Notes: a model not told the origin generated them from the sequence alone. Positions 1-8,464 are shown, counted from the stretch's first letter. The stretch is DNA of 42,821 nucleotides from Cyclobacteriaceae bacterium (GCA_021604845.1 BQJT01000013.1:1-42821); one strand, 5' to 3'. Program-made: numbers and translations.

Positions 1-1
1 G

Positions 2-1837
2 AGATTTTCACTTCTCGGTGGGGGAGAAGAAATTGAATTTACAGTTTCAGGGGTATTTCAGAAAATGCCACGTCAGTCCACCATACAATTTGATGTCATG
101 CTTCCTATCGATAACTATCTCCGTTTTCAAGCTCATCCTGAGAGCTGGGGAAATGCATGGGTTTTTACTTATCTGCTACTAAGTGATGAAGCTGATATAA
201 CTGAGGTTAATGATAAGATCAGAGATATGCCGGAGACTTTGGGAGGGACCTCGTATTTTACCTTGCGATTAGATAAGTTCCAGGACCGATATCTAGCTGG
301 TGGAATGGATCAGGTGATTATGTTTTCAATCATTGCCGCATTGACACTGATCATTGCCTGTTTTAATTTTATCAATTTCACCACAGCCCGTTCAGGTAAT
401 AGGTCTCGAGAAATTGGGGTAAAAAAGGTACTGGGTGCTGGAAAGGGAATGCTTGTATCTCAATTCCTATTGGAGTCAGGACTTTTGGTGATTGGATCAT
501 TAATCTTTGCGCTTATTTTAGTTCATATTACCCTACCTGCTTTCAGCCAGTTTGTGTCTAAGGATATAAGGCTGAATATTTCAGACCCGATTTTTTATAG
601 TCTGTTGCTGTGTATAAGTGCGCTCACGGTGATTTTTTCAGCTATTTATCCATCAGTATTTTTAGCTTCGTTCCACGCGGTAAGCGCTCTGAAAGGGAGA
701 TTGTCAAAAAATATCGGGCCTGCGATGCTAAGAAAAGGACTAGTCATCTTTCAATTCGCGATAGCTGTGTTCTTAATGGCAGGTGCGCTAGTAGTACATA
801 AACAACTGGTTTATTTGCAAGATAAGGACTTAGGTCTCAATAAGGAGAATGTTGTATATGTCCCCCTGGATGTCCAAACAAAGAAGCACTATCAAGCATT
901 GAAGACAGAACTGCGCAAAAATGCTTCCATACAAAGCGTTAGCTCCTCTAACAGCGACTTCTTCGGATCAAATGGAAGAACATCAGATGTTAAGTGGTCG
1001 ACAAGAGATCCGGAGAAGCAACACTGGATGGGTATCCAGTCTGTTGATTTTGGGATGGCAGAAATACTGGATCTTCAGTTGGTTCAAGGACGCTTTTTTT
1101 CAGAGAAATTTTCTTCAGACACATTGAACTATATGGTCAATGAGAAAGCTGTGGAAATTATGGGATTGACAGATCCCATCGGAGAGAAGCTGGAATTTTG
1201 GGGAGAAAAAGGCGGTGAAATAGTGGGTGTTGTAAAAGATTTCCATTATGAATCATTGTACGGCACTATTGCCCCAATCATCTTGCGATGCAGACCCTCA
1301 AATACGAATAAGCTGTATTTTAAAACTCAGCCAGGCAAGACACTGGAAGCCCTTGATCATTTGGAAACAATACATAATCGATTTAGTGAGCTTCCATTAA
1401 CCTACCATTTTCTTGATGAGGCTCTGGAAAGTGGTTATGAAAAGGAGATAACTACCAGGAAGCTATCAGGCGCATTATCATCTTTGGCCATTTTCATTGC
1501 ATGCCTCGGTTTGTTAGGTTTGACCACTTATTCACTTCAACGGCGCGTTAAGGAAGTCGCCATAAGAAAAATTCTCGGAGCAGGGATTATTAGTCTTCTC
1601 AACCTGCTAAGTAAAGAACACTTCAAGCTTATTGCGATCGGTTTAGCCATAGGGGTTCCCATGGCTATTTACTGGTCACAACTTTGGCTGGAAGACTATG
1701 CTTACAGAGTTGAAACTCCGTGGTGGCTATATGCCTTACCTGGTGTGGCATTTGCAGTAATTACCTTCATAACCATAAGCAGAATATCCATTAGGACAGT
1801 CAATGCCAATCCTGTGGAATATCTTCGAGATGAATAG
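2..1837 (+). CDS. ABC transporter permease, MacB/FtsX type (5' end outside window)
   Basis: The reading frame is open back to base 2, so the ATG at 65 is internal and the gene starts before the window. The visible 611 residues begin inside the first periplasmic MacB core domain. A three-helix FtsX segment follows, carrying the signature EIGVKKVLGA, then a hydrophobic helix, a second periplasmic domain and a second FtsX segment with the matching signature EVAIRKILGA near the C-terminus. This tandem architecture (about 780-800 residues when complete) is the common Bacteroidota permease of MacB-like ABC systems, which extrude peptides, drugs or lipids or transmit force to the periplasm without moving substrate through the membrane. 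Its ATPase partner is not in the window, so the substrate is unknown. Confidence 0.9.
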   Translation, partial: RFSLLGGGEEIEFTVSGVFQKMPRQSTIQFDVMLPIDNYLRFQAHPESWGNAWVFTYLLLSDEADITEVNDKIRDMPETLGGTSYFTLRLDKFQDRYLAGGMDQVIMFSIIAALTLIIACFNFINFTTARSGNRSREIGVKKVLGAGKGMLVSQFLLESGLLVIGSLIFALILVHITLPAFSQFVSKDIRLNISDPIFYSLLLCISALTVIFSAIYPSVFLASFHAVSALKGRLSKNIGPAMLRKGLVIFQFAIAVFLMAGALVVHKQLVYLQDKDLGLNKENVVYVPLDVQTKKHYQALKTELRKNASIQSVSSSNSDFFGSNGRTSDVKWSTRDPEKQHWMGIQSVDFGMAEILDLQLVQGRFFSEKFSSDTLNYMVNEKAVEIMGLTDPIGEKLEFWGEKGGEIVGVVKDFHYESLYGTIAPIILRCRPSNTNKLYFKTQPGKTLEALDHLETIHNRFSELPLTYHFLDEALESGYEKEITTRKLSGALSSLAIFIACLGLLGLTTYSLQRRVKEVAIRKILGAGIISLLNLLSKEHFKLIAIGLAIGVPMAIYWSQLWLEDYAYRVETPWWLYALPGVAFAVITFITISRISIRTVNANPVEYLRDE

Positions 1838-2172
1838 CTAGCTACTTGATTTAAATAAAAAGTTACAGAGATTTCCCTCCCTGGACAATAATTGTTGTGA
1901 TACTAGTGGTGTTTAAAGTTAAAGTGTTGGAGTTGGCGTTAGACCACGGAAATTTGGAGAATGGAGTTGCTAAGAAGAAGACTATTCCGTGACGGAATTG
2001 AAGTTTATTCCAAGAATATGGAATTACTTAAAGGGAGTGCCGCTCATCGTTTTGCTGGGTTATGCCATGCTTAGCATATGTCTTGAATTTTGTATATTTA
2101 TCTACACTCAATAGCAAATGACCAGGGTTTCAAAAAGTGCTGGTAGGAGATGTCTTCATCCAAAGTTTTGAA
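1838..2172. other. Intergenic gap, no gene recognised
   Basis: This gap lies between the permease stop and the preferred start of the leucine-rich-repeat gene. I see no convincing coding frame, no strong terminator hairpin and no RNA gene. It presumably holds the promoter of the downstream gene. Confidence 0.5.
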
Positions 2173-3084
2173 ATGAATCAGCTATATACTTTTCTGGTAT
2201 TCCTTTTGATCGTTACTCGAGTACCACTTTATAGTCAGGATTCATCTGCAGATCCATTGCTAAGAATGCCTCAGGATCTTTCACAATTGAATCTTGAATG
2301 TGATCAAGTTTCAAGTTTCCAGAAAAACCTTCATAATCTTGAAGGTGTCAAATCATTACGTATTAAAGGTTGTAATCTAAGTGATTTACCCAGAGGAATC
2401 GAAAACCTAAAAGGACTTGAATTATTGAGTATTCAGGATAACGAAATATCCACATTACCTGAAAATCTTGAGGATCTTAAAGAGTTGCAGGTTCTCAACT
2501 TGCGTGGAAATAACTTCAAAAGTTTCCCGAAAGTGCTTCTCAACCTACCTAAGTTAAGAGAAATAGATTTTGCCTATAACACGAATCTGAATGTTGTGCA
2601 AACAGTCAATTCTCTCGCTGAGATTCCCAAACTTGATTTTCTGTACTTGACTGGGCTAAACATATCAACTTTACCCTCTGAAATGAAGGAATTGACTGTA
2701 CTAGAGGAGCTTCATTTAGACCATAATCCCAACATGGATATTGACCAGGTGATTGGTGTACTTTCATCAATGACCTCGCTGATAATATTGAATTTGGAAA
2801 GCAACAATCTTAAGCGCGTTCCACCAAATATTGCTGAATTGAAGTTAGCTGGTCTGGTGTTAGATGACAATTCGCACCTAAATCTGGAGCAAGCATTTAA
2901 TCGTTTGGCTGAAATAAAGACACTGCAAGTGCTACTGCTCAGGAATAATCATTTGAAATTCATTCCAGATAACATAAACGCGCTCTCTTACCTAGATGTA
3001 CTGGAGCTTGGTGGCAACAATCTTTCCGATACCGAAAAAGCACGGATAATTGCTGCTTTGCCCAATACCAAGGTTGTATTTTAA
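2173..3084 (+). CDS. Secreted leucine-rich-repeat protein
   Basis: I place the start at the ATG at 2173 (an in-frame alternative lies at 2137), because the product then opens with a signal peptide: MNQLYT, a hydrophobic run FLVFLLIV and a likely cleavage site before QDSSAD. The rest (303 aa in total) is an uninterrupted series of about ten leucine-rich repeats of the pattern LxxLxLxxNxLxxLPxxI, for example LQVLNLRGNNFKSFP and LIILNLESNNLKRVP. The protein is probably a curved LRR solenoid exported to the periplasm or surface, where such domains bind protein partners. No enzymatic domain, anchor or sorting tail is visible. It stands alone, so a specific partner cannot be named. Confidence 0.85.
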   Translation: MNQLYTFLVFLLIVTRVPLYSQDSSADPLLRMPQDLSQLNLECDQVSSFQKNLHNLEGVKSLRIKGCNLSDLPRGIENLKGLELLSIQDNEISTLPENLEDLKELQVLNLRGNNFKSFPKVLLNLPKLREIDFAYNTNLNVVQTVNSLAEIPKLDFLYLTGLNISTLPSEMKELTVLEELHLDHNPNMDIDQVIGVLSSMTSLIILNLESNNLKRVPPNIAELKLAGLVLDDNSHLNLEQAFNRLAEIKTLQVLLLRNNHLKFIPDNINALSYLDVLELGGNNLSDTEKARIIAALPNTKVVF

Positions 3085-3182
3085 CGAAAGTCAATATTCT
3101 ATCTTAGTCTTTGGGTCTTTAATCTTCTACCAAAATTTCTGTAAACCTCAAATGGCACACCGATAGCATTTGCACCCGGGAG

Positions 3183-3371
3183 GTCTTCTGTAATGATCAC
3201 TTAAACCTAACACCACCTGATTCCCCTTCTAGCGTTAACTTCTTTGAGAATGAAGACCAGCTAAGGCTAGCAATCAACGGGGCCTATGCTCAATCCTTTT
3301 GGCTTGAATATGGATGGTTGTCAATGCCAGCTTTTGAACAATGGGATTTGATGACCGATGTAGGTTTTTGA
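3183..3371 (+). pseudogene. Remnant of a SusD/RagB-family lipoprotein gene
   Basis: A frame without a start codon reads VFCNDHLNLTPPDSP, then FFENEDQLRLAINGAYAQ, then QWDLMTDVGF and a stop (tga 3369-3371). This matches the mature N-terminus of SusD-like nutrient-binding lipoproteins: a lipid-anchored Cys (3189-3191) followed by a Leu/Asp-rich tail, the FFxxxxDxxxAxNGAYA motif and a Trp/Asp/TDxG segment. Only about 60 of the usual 450-600 residues remain. The signal peptide is missing and there is no SusC partner or glycan-degradation gene nearby. I read it as the relic of a deleted polysaccharide-utilisation locus. The match is by eye to the family pattern. Confidence 0.7.
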
Positions 3372-3420
3372 GAGGTCTCATGGGGATGTAAAATCTGGTT
3401 GCAACAGTATTTCAACTATT

Positions 3421-3437
3421 GTCAACCATCTATTGAC
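3421..3437. promoter_or_regulatory. Candidate HigA operator (inverted repeat)
   Basis: The arms GTCAA (3421-3425) and TTGAC (3433-3437) form a perfect inverted repeat with a 7-nt spacer, 30 bases before the higB start. HigA-type antitoxins commonly repress their own operon by binding such a repeat. The site is inferred from position and symmetry only. Confidence 0.4.
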
Positions 3438-3466
3438 GGTTAACGTTTAAAAGTGTAAATTGATCT

Positions 3467-3745
3467 GTGATTCGTAACATCAAGCATCGACGTCTAAAAA
3501 AGTATTTTGAAAGGGGAGATGCCAGTGGATTACCCGATCAATACTTGAAGAAAATTCGATTGGTATTGGCGGTATTAGATAGCGTAACATCGGTGAATGG
3601 GATTAATATCCCAGGAGGTCGATTGCATCAGTTAACTGGCGATCGAAAGGGTTATTGGTCTCTGACAATCAGCCGGAACTGGCGTATTACATTTAGGTTC
3701 GAGGATGGTGATGCATTTGATATGGATTTGGAAGATTACCATTAA
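3467..3745 (+). CDS. higB: HigB toxin, RelE-superfamily mRNA interferase
   Basis: This 92-aa protein starts with GTG at 3467. It has the HigB layout: N-terminal IKHRRLKKYFERGD, the central GGRLHQLTGDRKGYWSLTIS (residues 51-70) and NWRITFRFEDGDAFDMDLEDYH at the C-terminus, including the final DYH. Members of the family cleave mRNA on the translating ribosome and are neutralised by HigA. Length is normal. The toxin gene precedes the antitoxin gene, which is the usual higBA order, with only 13 nt between the stop and the next ATG. Both genes look intact. Confidence 0.93.
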   Translation: MIRNIKHRRLKKYFERGDASGLPDQYLKKIRLVLAVLDSVTSVNGINIPGGRLHQLTGDRKGYWSLTISRNWRITFRFEDGDAFDMDLEDYH

Positions 3746-3758
3746 GGAAAAATAGGAT

Positions 3759-4067
3759 ATGAAGTCTAAGATGTTTAATCCACCACATCCAGGAGAAGTT
3801 TTAAAAGGGCTTTATCTGGATGAATTGGAGTTGACGATTACCGAAGCGGCCAAAGCTTTGGGAATTAGCCGGCAGAGTTTGTCTGAAATTGTGAATAAGC
3901 ATAATCGAGTAAGCCCTCATATGGCTTTGCGGCTTGCTAAGGCCTTTAATACCGAGGCCGAGATGTGGCTGAATATGCAAAAAAATTACGATCTGTGGCA
4001 GGCAGAGCAAAGAAGTAAGGAAACGCTTAAAACTGTAAAGGTTATTTATAAAGCGACTGGTTCTTAA
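3759..4067 (+). CDS. higA: HigA antitoxin, XRE-family helix-turn-helix
   Basis: This is a 102-aa antitoxin. The signature [14 protein letters not shown] (residues 10-23) is followed by a helix-turn-helix (about residues 26-46, with [20 protein letters not shown]) and the [25 protein letters not shown] segment typical of the HigA (VapI-like) family. It should bind and block HigB and repress the operon through the helix-turn-helix. The ATG at 3759 is 13 nt after the higB stop, consistent with one transcript. It converges with the beta-propeller gene on the other strand. Confidence 0.94.
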   Translation: MKSKMFNPPHPGEVLKGLYLDELELTITEAAKALGISRQSLSEIVNKHNRVSPHMALRLAKAFNTEAEMWLNMQKNYDLWQAEQRSKETLKTVKVIYKATGS

Positions 4068-4083
4068 GTCTATTTATTGTAGC

Positions 4084-5259
4084 TTATATATCGGGTCTCC
4101 AGTCAGATTCTGCTTCACTTACATCTACACATTGAGTTAAATTGACAGAGCTTGATTCAAGTGAATAACCAATAAACACATCCGTCTCATCGAATATAGC
4201 TGAAAATGTGAGTTCTAAGTCGTCAGGAGACCATCTTGGCATCATTTCCCAAGTGCCATTAGAATAACCCCGTTTCGTGATAGTTCCGCTGCTAAGATCT
4301 AAAATGAATATTGCTACTTCCTCTCCATGACGTGTAAAAGCGATTTTGGTTCCATCTTTGGACCAAGCAGGTTGATGATCATCTCCCGTTGTTAATCGGG
4401 TAATCGATGAACCATTATCATTCATTATAAATATACCCTGCTCTTCTCTATCAGGGCCATTAGCCCTCCAATAAGTAAAAACGATCCTGGGGTCACTTGC
4501 AGGCCCCCAGTCAGGGTCAGCAACAACGACATCATCACCAAAGTTAGTCAGTTTGGTGGCTTCAGTACCGTCTGTGTTAACTGAATAAATATCACCCTCA
4601 TTGATAGTAACCAATTTAGTTCCATCAGGTGACCATGCAGCTGGTGAAGCTGTTCCTGAAATTTCTAAGACAAGCGTCTTGTTCGAACCGTCTTCGTCCA
4701 TAATGAATATATTATCGTCAGGTCCTAGGTAAGATATTCTCATTCCGTCTGGTGACCAGCGCGGGCCCCATCCACTTCCGTTTTCAGTAATTTTAACCTG
4801 GCCACTTCCATCTAGATTCATCCGATAAATATCGCGTTCTCCGTAACCCCTGGTTGCTCTAAATACAATTGGCTTTGTTGTGCAGATCACATCGAAATTA
4901 ACATTAGTTATGCGTCCAAAGGATGAATGAGCCATTTGTTCTCTTCCCTGTTCGGCGTCACAATTTAATCTGGCACCGGTAACGCTAACATAATGCCAAC
5001 CAAGTTCCACAGAATCAAACTGAACCGTTCCGTCAACTCCTACTGGTTTAGGAGTTCCGTCCAGATAAATCACGTAACCATCTGAGTCCAACTCTACTCC
5101 AGAAGTTGTCACGTTAACTTGAATCGTTCCAGTTTCAAAAACAGGGTTAATTTGTGAGTCATCGCTTTCGCAGGAAGAAACAAGGACAATCAATAAAACC
5201 AATAGGGTGGCTCGAAATGATTCCGCATTTATTCCACGAAAGTGCAGGTTGAGATTCAT
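4084..5259 (-). CDS. TolB-like PD40 beta-propeller lipoprotein
   Basis: This 391-aa protein has a type II signal peptide: hydrophobic LLVLLIVLVSS ending at Cys30 (VSSC), followed by acidic ESDD. A short beta-rich domain (about residues 40-130) precedes five or six WD40-like PD40 repeats carrying the typical WSPDG turn, for example PRWSPDGMRISYLG, AAWSPDGTKLVTIN and PAWSKDGTKIAFTR, each preceded by a strand such as DIYRMNLDGS or GIFIMNDNGS. The product is probably a lipid-anchored beta-propeller in the cell envelope. PD40 propellers scaffold protein complexes (as in TolB) or bind small ligands. No Tol/Pal genes are nearby, so this is not TolB itself, and its role is unknown. Confidence 0.88.
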   Translation of the reverse strand: MNLNLHFRGINAESFRATLLVLLIVLVSSCESDDSQINPVFETGTIQVNVTTSGVELDSDGYVIYLDGTPKPVGVDGTVQFDSVELGWHYVSVTGARLNCDAEQGREQMAHSSFGRITNVNFDVICTTKPIVFRATRGYGERDIYRMNLDGSGQVKITENGSGWGPRWSPDGMRISYLGPDDNIFIMDEDGSNKTLVLEISGTASPAAWSPDGTKLVTINEGDIYSVNTDGTEATKLTNFGDDVVVADPDWGPASDPRIVFTYWRANGPDREEQGIFIMNDNGSSITRLTTGDDHQPAWSKDGTKIAFTRHGEEVAIFILDLSSGTITKRGYSNGTWEMMPRWSPDDLELTFSAIFDETDVFIGYSLESSSVNLTQCVDVSEAESDWRPDI

Positions 5260-5446
5260 AGGTTTACAATTAAATTTTTTTGTCTGTTTGAGGCAGGGAA
5301 TAGTTTCTCTTTAATCCATGCACATCTGTTTACAAGACGTAATGATTATACTGGATAGTTGTTTATAATTCATTAGACGTTTTAAGTCAGTAAATGTCAC
5401 AAGAGACCTAAGTAATGCACGGTAATAAGGCGTTCGAACACTCCTG

Positions 5447-5520
5447 GCCAGCAAAGTATCACGCCAGTTGGTGCCAATGACCCCCGGATTCCCACCTGTC
5501 ATGCACTTTGCTTTGGCTGG
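5447..5520. repeat. Imperfect inverted repeat in GC-rich block
   Basis: The left arm GGCCAGCAAAGT (5447-5458) is complementary to ACTTTGCTTTGGCTGG (5505-5520) apart from a short bulge. It is part of the structured GC-rich block described for 5440-5760. Confidence 0.55.
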
Positions 5521-5546
5521 CGTCGGTCCTCACGGCCGCTACCTTT

Positions 5547-5590
5547 CCGATAGAAATTACCCCACATTAACCACTCAAAATTTCTATCGG
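5547..5590. repeat. Perfect 12-bp inverted repeat in GC-rich block
   Basis: CCGATAGAAATT (5547-5558) and AATTTCTATCGG (5579-5590) are perfect reverse complements separated by 20 nt. No run of T follows the second arm, so this is not an ordinary intrinsic terminator. Confidence 0.85.
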
Positions 5591-5945
5591 TACCGCTGCC
5601 CATGTTTGTGCTCGCCTGCGGACTCACTCGGTAAAGTCAACCGCCTAATGCGGCCTCCCGCTGCCAGTCTTTCGCCAAGGGCTCAATCCTCCTGGCAGGC
5701 CTCGTTCGAACTCGCAACGGCTTCGCCTAAAACCCAACCCTTCGTTCCACTCTATTCCAAAAAGCACCATCCAACCCAAAAATTAAAGCTGCCAGGTCAT
5801 ACTTTAATACCGACATTTTGGAATCGCTCCACCACAGGTTTCATTTAGCCGGCAATGAATTGCTTAACAGCAATTTGTCCATCGCACGCTATAAATTCCA
5901 GCCAAATAATGCCCTTTGAATCCTGTCATCAGGAATGGAATTGAA

Positions 5946-6107
5946 ATGAGGTTATATAAACGCCGAAATGGCAGGGCCTATGGCGTTTCCTTTCGCAAAG
6001 ACGGAATAGCATTCAAGGGCAGTACTATTCATAGGGAATTGAGCTATTCCAAACTAGAAAAGCAGCTGGGATTGAATCGTCAAGCAGATCGTAGCTTGGG
6101 ATTATGA
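5946..6107 (+). CDS. Small basic orphan protein, function unknown
   Basis: This is a 53-aa frame from the ATG at 5946 (a TTG at 5916 is an alternative start). It begins MRLYKRRNGRAYGVSF, continues with AFKGSTIHRELSYSKLEKQL and is strongly basic. I do not firmly recognise it. The pattern FKGSxIHRExSYSKL loosely recalls C-terminal tails of Bacteroidota relaxase/mobilisation proteins, which would make it the remnant of a mobile element, but this is weak. It lies between the GC-rich block and a frameshifted gene, in a decayed neighbourhood. Confidence 0.35.
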   Translation: MRLYKRRNGRAYGVSFRKDGIAFKGSTIHRELSYSKLEKQLGLNRQADRSLGL

Positions 6108-6315
6108 GAGATTGTAATGAATAGCTTTGAATATTCGTTTGATCTAGTTTGGCAATAGTTTTGGATTAGTTGTTGATTTGTACCGATTGTTATAAGTAAG
6201 ACTTAGTACTGAAAATTAATTCAGCAAACACTATTAATCTTTGCAAAGAATTATTGCTGGGGCTATTGATCTTTATTCTTCCTAAAACAATGTTTTTATT
6301 GTAGATATTAAAACT

Positions 6316-6859
6316 ATGTGGGTATTTGGTTATGGTTCGTTAATGTGGGATGGTTGGCAACAAAAATATGACTGTATATCATCCCGAAAAGCTGATCTCA
6401 TTGGCTATCATTGTAAGTTCAATAAAGCCTCTGTTAGAAATTGGGGGACTAAGAAGAGTCCTGGTCCTACGTTAAATATCGAAAAGCATACAGACTCCAT
6501 TTGTCAGGGATTACTTTTCGAATTCCCTGACAATAAAAAAGAGGTTATTCTTAATTACCTTCAAAAACGTGAGGGAAAAGCTTTTACCTTGAAAAAAAAC
6601 TACAGTTCGGCTTGAAGATGGTAGATTGGTTGAATCAATAACACCAATATACGAAGGAGTTAACATTCTAGTTGAAGACTATCACACTTTGGCCATGAGA
6701 GCTTACAAAGCGGAGGGGATATCTGGAAAATGCAAAGATTATATTTTAAATATTGAACAACATCTAAGAAATCTAAATATTGAAGATCAGGAGGTTTTGA
6801 AAATGATTGAAGCAATAAGAAGAATTGATGTGCCAAAAAGAGAAACTGGTGCGAGTTGA
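6316..6859 (+). pseudogene. Gamma-glutamylcyclotransferase (ChaC/GGCT-like), frameshifted
   Basis: The first frame (6316-6615) begins MWVFGYGSLMWDGW, the substrate-loop motif YGSL of gamma-glutamylcyclotransferases. It continues through KADLIGYHCKFNKAS and ends after an A8 run at 6592-6599. The next frame, read from 6602, continues TVRLEDGRLVESITPIYEG and runs to a tga at 6857-6859. Removing one A joins them seamlessly as FTLKKTTVRLEDGR, giving about 180 residues, normal for the family. Members release 5-oxoproline from gamma-glutamyl peptides such as glutathione. The break is either a true disabling mutation or a sequencing/assembly error in a homopolymer. If it is real, the C-terminal half, which completes the fold, is lost. 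Confidence 0.85.
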
Positions 6860-6911
6860 ATTAATTAATTCTCTTTCATTTTTTTATCGATTTTTTTATG
6901 TAAAAGGGCCT

Positions 6912-7517
6912 TCATCCTTTCCCCAAATTAAGACTAGGTAACTCGGTAAAAGGTTTATCAATAATCTTATCAACCTCCGCAAAAACCTCGTCAATACTGT
7001 CTGACAGGGCCTTAATTAGCTTTTCATTAAACTCATGTTCGATCAATTTAATTTTATTGTTATTTTCATCAATCAGTTGGTCTTTAACTTTATCAATTCC
7101 ATCTATTAGAATATCCATAGCTTTTGTAGCGAATTTACCAAAGCTGAGTTCATACATGGTTTTTAATGTCGTTTTCTTGTCCAGCGGATAAAATTCTAAT
7201 AGCTTTTTAGCTTTGTTGCTCTGTAACCAATCGAATACTTTTTCAAAGGAATTCACTCCAAAATTATGGACAACCTGATTCCTTATCTCCATGAAAAACA
7301 GAAGGTGCGCATAGTCCTTCTTCTTTAACATTTTAAGATCAAAGAGTAGATCAATTTTGTTTTTAAATGACAATGAACTGCTCTTGCCACTAAGTGTTCT
7401 TGATGTTTTATCTTCAATTCTTAATAACCATAACAGCAGAGTATTTAGTTGATTTTCGATCATCAAAGCAGACTCTAGAACATCTGATCTGAACTTCATA
7501 TTCAGTTGGGTACTCAT
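6912..7517 (-). CDS. HEPN-like domain protein, function unknown
   Basis: This 201-aa, mostly helical protein lacks a signal peptide or membrane segment. Residues 10-90 form a helical bundle with the motif R79-NQVV-H84, matching the Rx4-6H signature of HEPN domains, which act as RNases or nucleotide-transfer partners in toxin-antitoxin and phage-defence systems. The region around residues 140-190 is predicted coiled-coil or helical (DEVFAEVDKIIDKPF at its end). No nucleotidyltransferase (MNT) partner is adjacent. It sits about 150 bp outside the left end of the tRNA-Asn island. The HEPN reading rests on one motif and the helical pattern; a non-catalytic MltR-like protein is possible. Confidence 0.55.
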   Translation of the reverse strand: MSTQLNMKFRSDVLESALMIENQLNTLLLWLLRIEDKTSRTLSGKSSSLSFKNKIDLLFDLKMLKKKDYAHLLFFMEIRNQVVHNFGVNSFEKVFDWLQSNKAKKLLEFYPLDKKTTLKTMYELSFGKFATKAMDILIDGIDKVKDQLIDENNNKIKLIEHEFNEKLIKALSDSIDEVFAEVDKIIDKPFTELPSLNLGKG

Positions 7518-7624
7518 GATAAAGTGTTTTAGTCTAGTAGAATACTTTGTGCAAGGTCAACAATATTATTGTCGACTAGAGTATAGGTATTACAAAAAGA
7601 TTTCCACGTGCAAATTACATGCAA

Positions 7625-7662
7625 ATAAAAAAGCCACTCACAAATTATCTTCGTAAGTGGCT
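7625..7662 (-). terminator. Intrinsic terminator, former tRNA-Asn terminator
   Basis: AGCCACT (7632-7638) pairs with AGTGGCT (7656-7662). On the minus strand the stem is followed by a T run (A's at 7627-7632 on the plus strand). It lies just downstream of the partial tRNA-Asn copy, where the original tRNA terminator would be before island insertion. Confidence 0.75.
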
Positions 7663-7667
7663 CTCTT

Positions 7668-7721
7668 TATCAATGCTCCTCCTCTTGGACTCGAACCAAG
7701 GACCTACTGATTAACAGTCAG
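7668..7721 (-). repeat. Partial tRNA-Asn 3' end, island attachment repeat (left)
   Basis: These 54 bases repeat 17296-17349 with one mismatch. They contain the anticodon arm, variable region, T arm and 3' acceptor strand of tRNA-Asn on the minus strand, but the 5' half of the tRNA is missing and the sequence diverges after 7721. This is the duplication that site-specific integration into a tRNA 3' end leaves behind. Confidence 0.93.
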
Positions 7722-8464
7722 CTAGTCATGCCAACAATAATCCGTAATAGTCTTCAAAAATATAATTATGGGCCATTATAGCCCTGTTTGATTATTGATT
7801 TGTTGAGCAATATAAGCTATTATTGTTAAAAATAAGTCACCAAAAGAGTCACCGAGTCATATCCTTGTAGTAACCTATTGTTTAGAAGTTACAACACCTA
7901 CTACACTTAAAAAATATTTCCATATTTAGAGTACCAGCGAAAACGTCAGAGAATGAATGGCCCAAAGGTCGAAGGTTAGAACTACGAATATCTAGAAGAG
8001 ATTAAAATATTTGAAAAGTAGTTGTAGACAATCAGCTTTGAATTCACTGGGGGATGACCAACAGTTTATTCTGATTTTAAGAGTGTTAAACCTACATTTA
8101 TTCCGCATTCAACAACCGAGGCTTACTCATTGAAGAGCCAGTAGTCTCCAAACAGTCATCACAATTACAGGCTTAAAGAGGCCGAGATAGCCTCGATGTT
8201 TCCGAGCCGTATTCACTATTAAATGTTGAGGTAGTAAAAATTTCTCTTTGGTTTCTTGGCCAACTCCTCCCCAATATACGACGCCTGCGCTACGTCTGTT
8301 GTTCTTTCAAGCAAAGAAAGCTAGCCGCTCATTTTAACAAATTTGATTTGTCCTATGCTCTTTTCAAACGCAGAAAAACCAAAAGAACTAGCCCTTCGCA
8401 AGCAAATAGCATGACAATAATTCGACCTATATTTATATTGAAAAATGAGATAGCTGAAAATTGT
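7722..8464. other. Island left end without recognisable gene
   Basis: About 740 bp separate the left attachment repeat from the operon. No long reading frame is present on either strand. Near the left edge are two copies of GTCACC (7836-7841 and 7848-7853), mirrored in kind at the right end of the island. An integrase gene would be expected next to such a site. None is visible, and if one was here it has decayed beyond recognition. Confidence 0.5.
7836..7853 (+). repeat. GTCACC pair at island left end
   Basis: There are two GTCACC hexamers 12 bp apart. A similar pair 11 bp apart lies at 17236-17252 near the other end, in the same orientation. They may be arm-type binding sites of the lost integrase; this is inference from position. 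Confidence 0.4.

Larger units (their letters stand above)
5260..5945. other. Gene-free region with GC-rich structured block (about 5440-5760)
   Basis: By hand count about 56% of bases 5461-5760 are G or C, while 5341-5400 is only about 27%. The block contains several inverted repeats, including a CTGCCAG/CTGGCAG pair around 5661-5698. It also contains two near-copies of CGTTCGAAC (near 5431 and 5703). The longest reading frames here have compositions unlike proteins and cross the repeats, so I do not call them genes. It may be a structured RNA, a recombination site resembling an integron attC, or a dead mobile element. I cannot choose among these. Confidence 0.45.

Noticed and set aside
5468-5848. 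126-aa plus-strand frame (and the 63-aa minus frame at 5311-5502)
   Set aside because: They run through the inverted repeats of the GC-rich block and show low-complexity Pro/Ser/Arg composition with no recognisable domain.
7931-7944. 14-base near match (GTACCAGCNAAAAC) between 7931-7944 and 17170-17183 near the two island ends
   Set aside because: It is too short, not symmetric relative to the attachment repeats, and could be chance.
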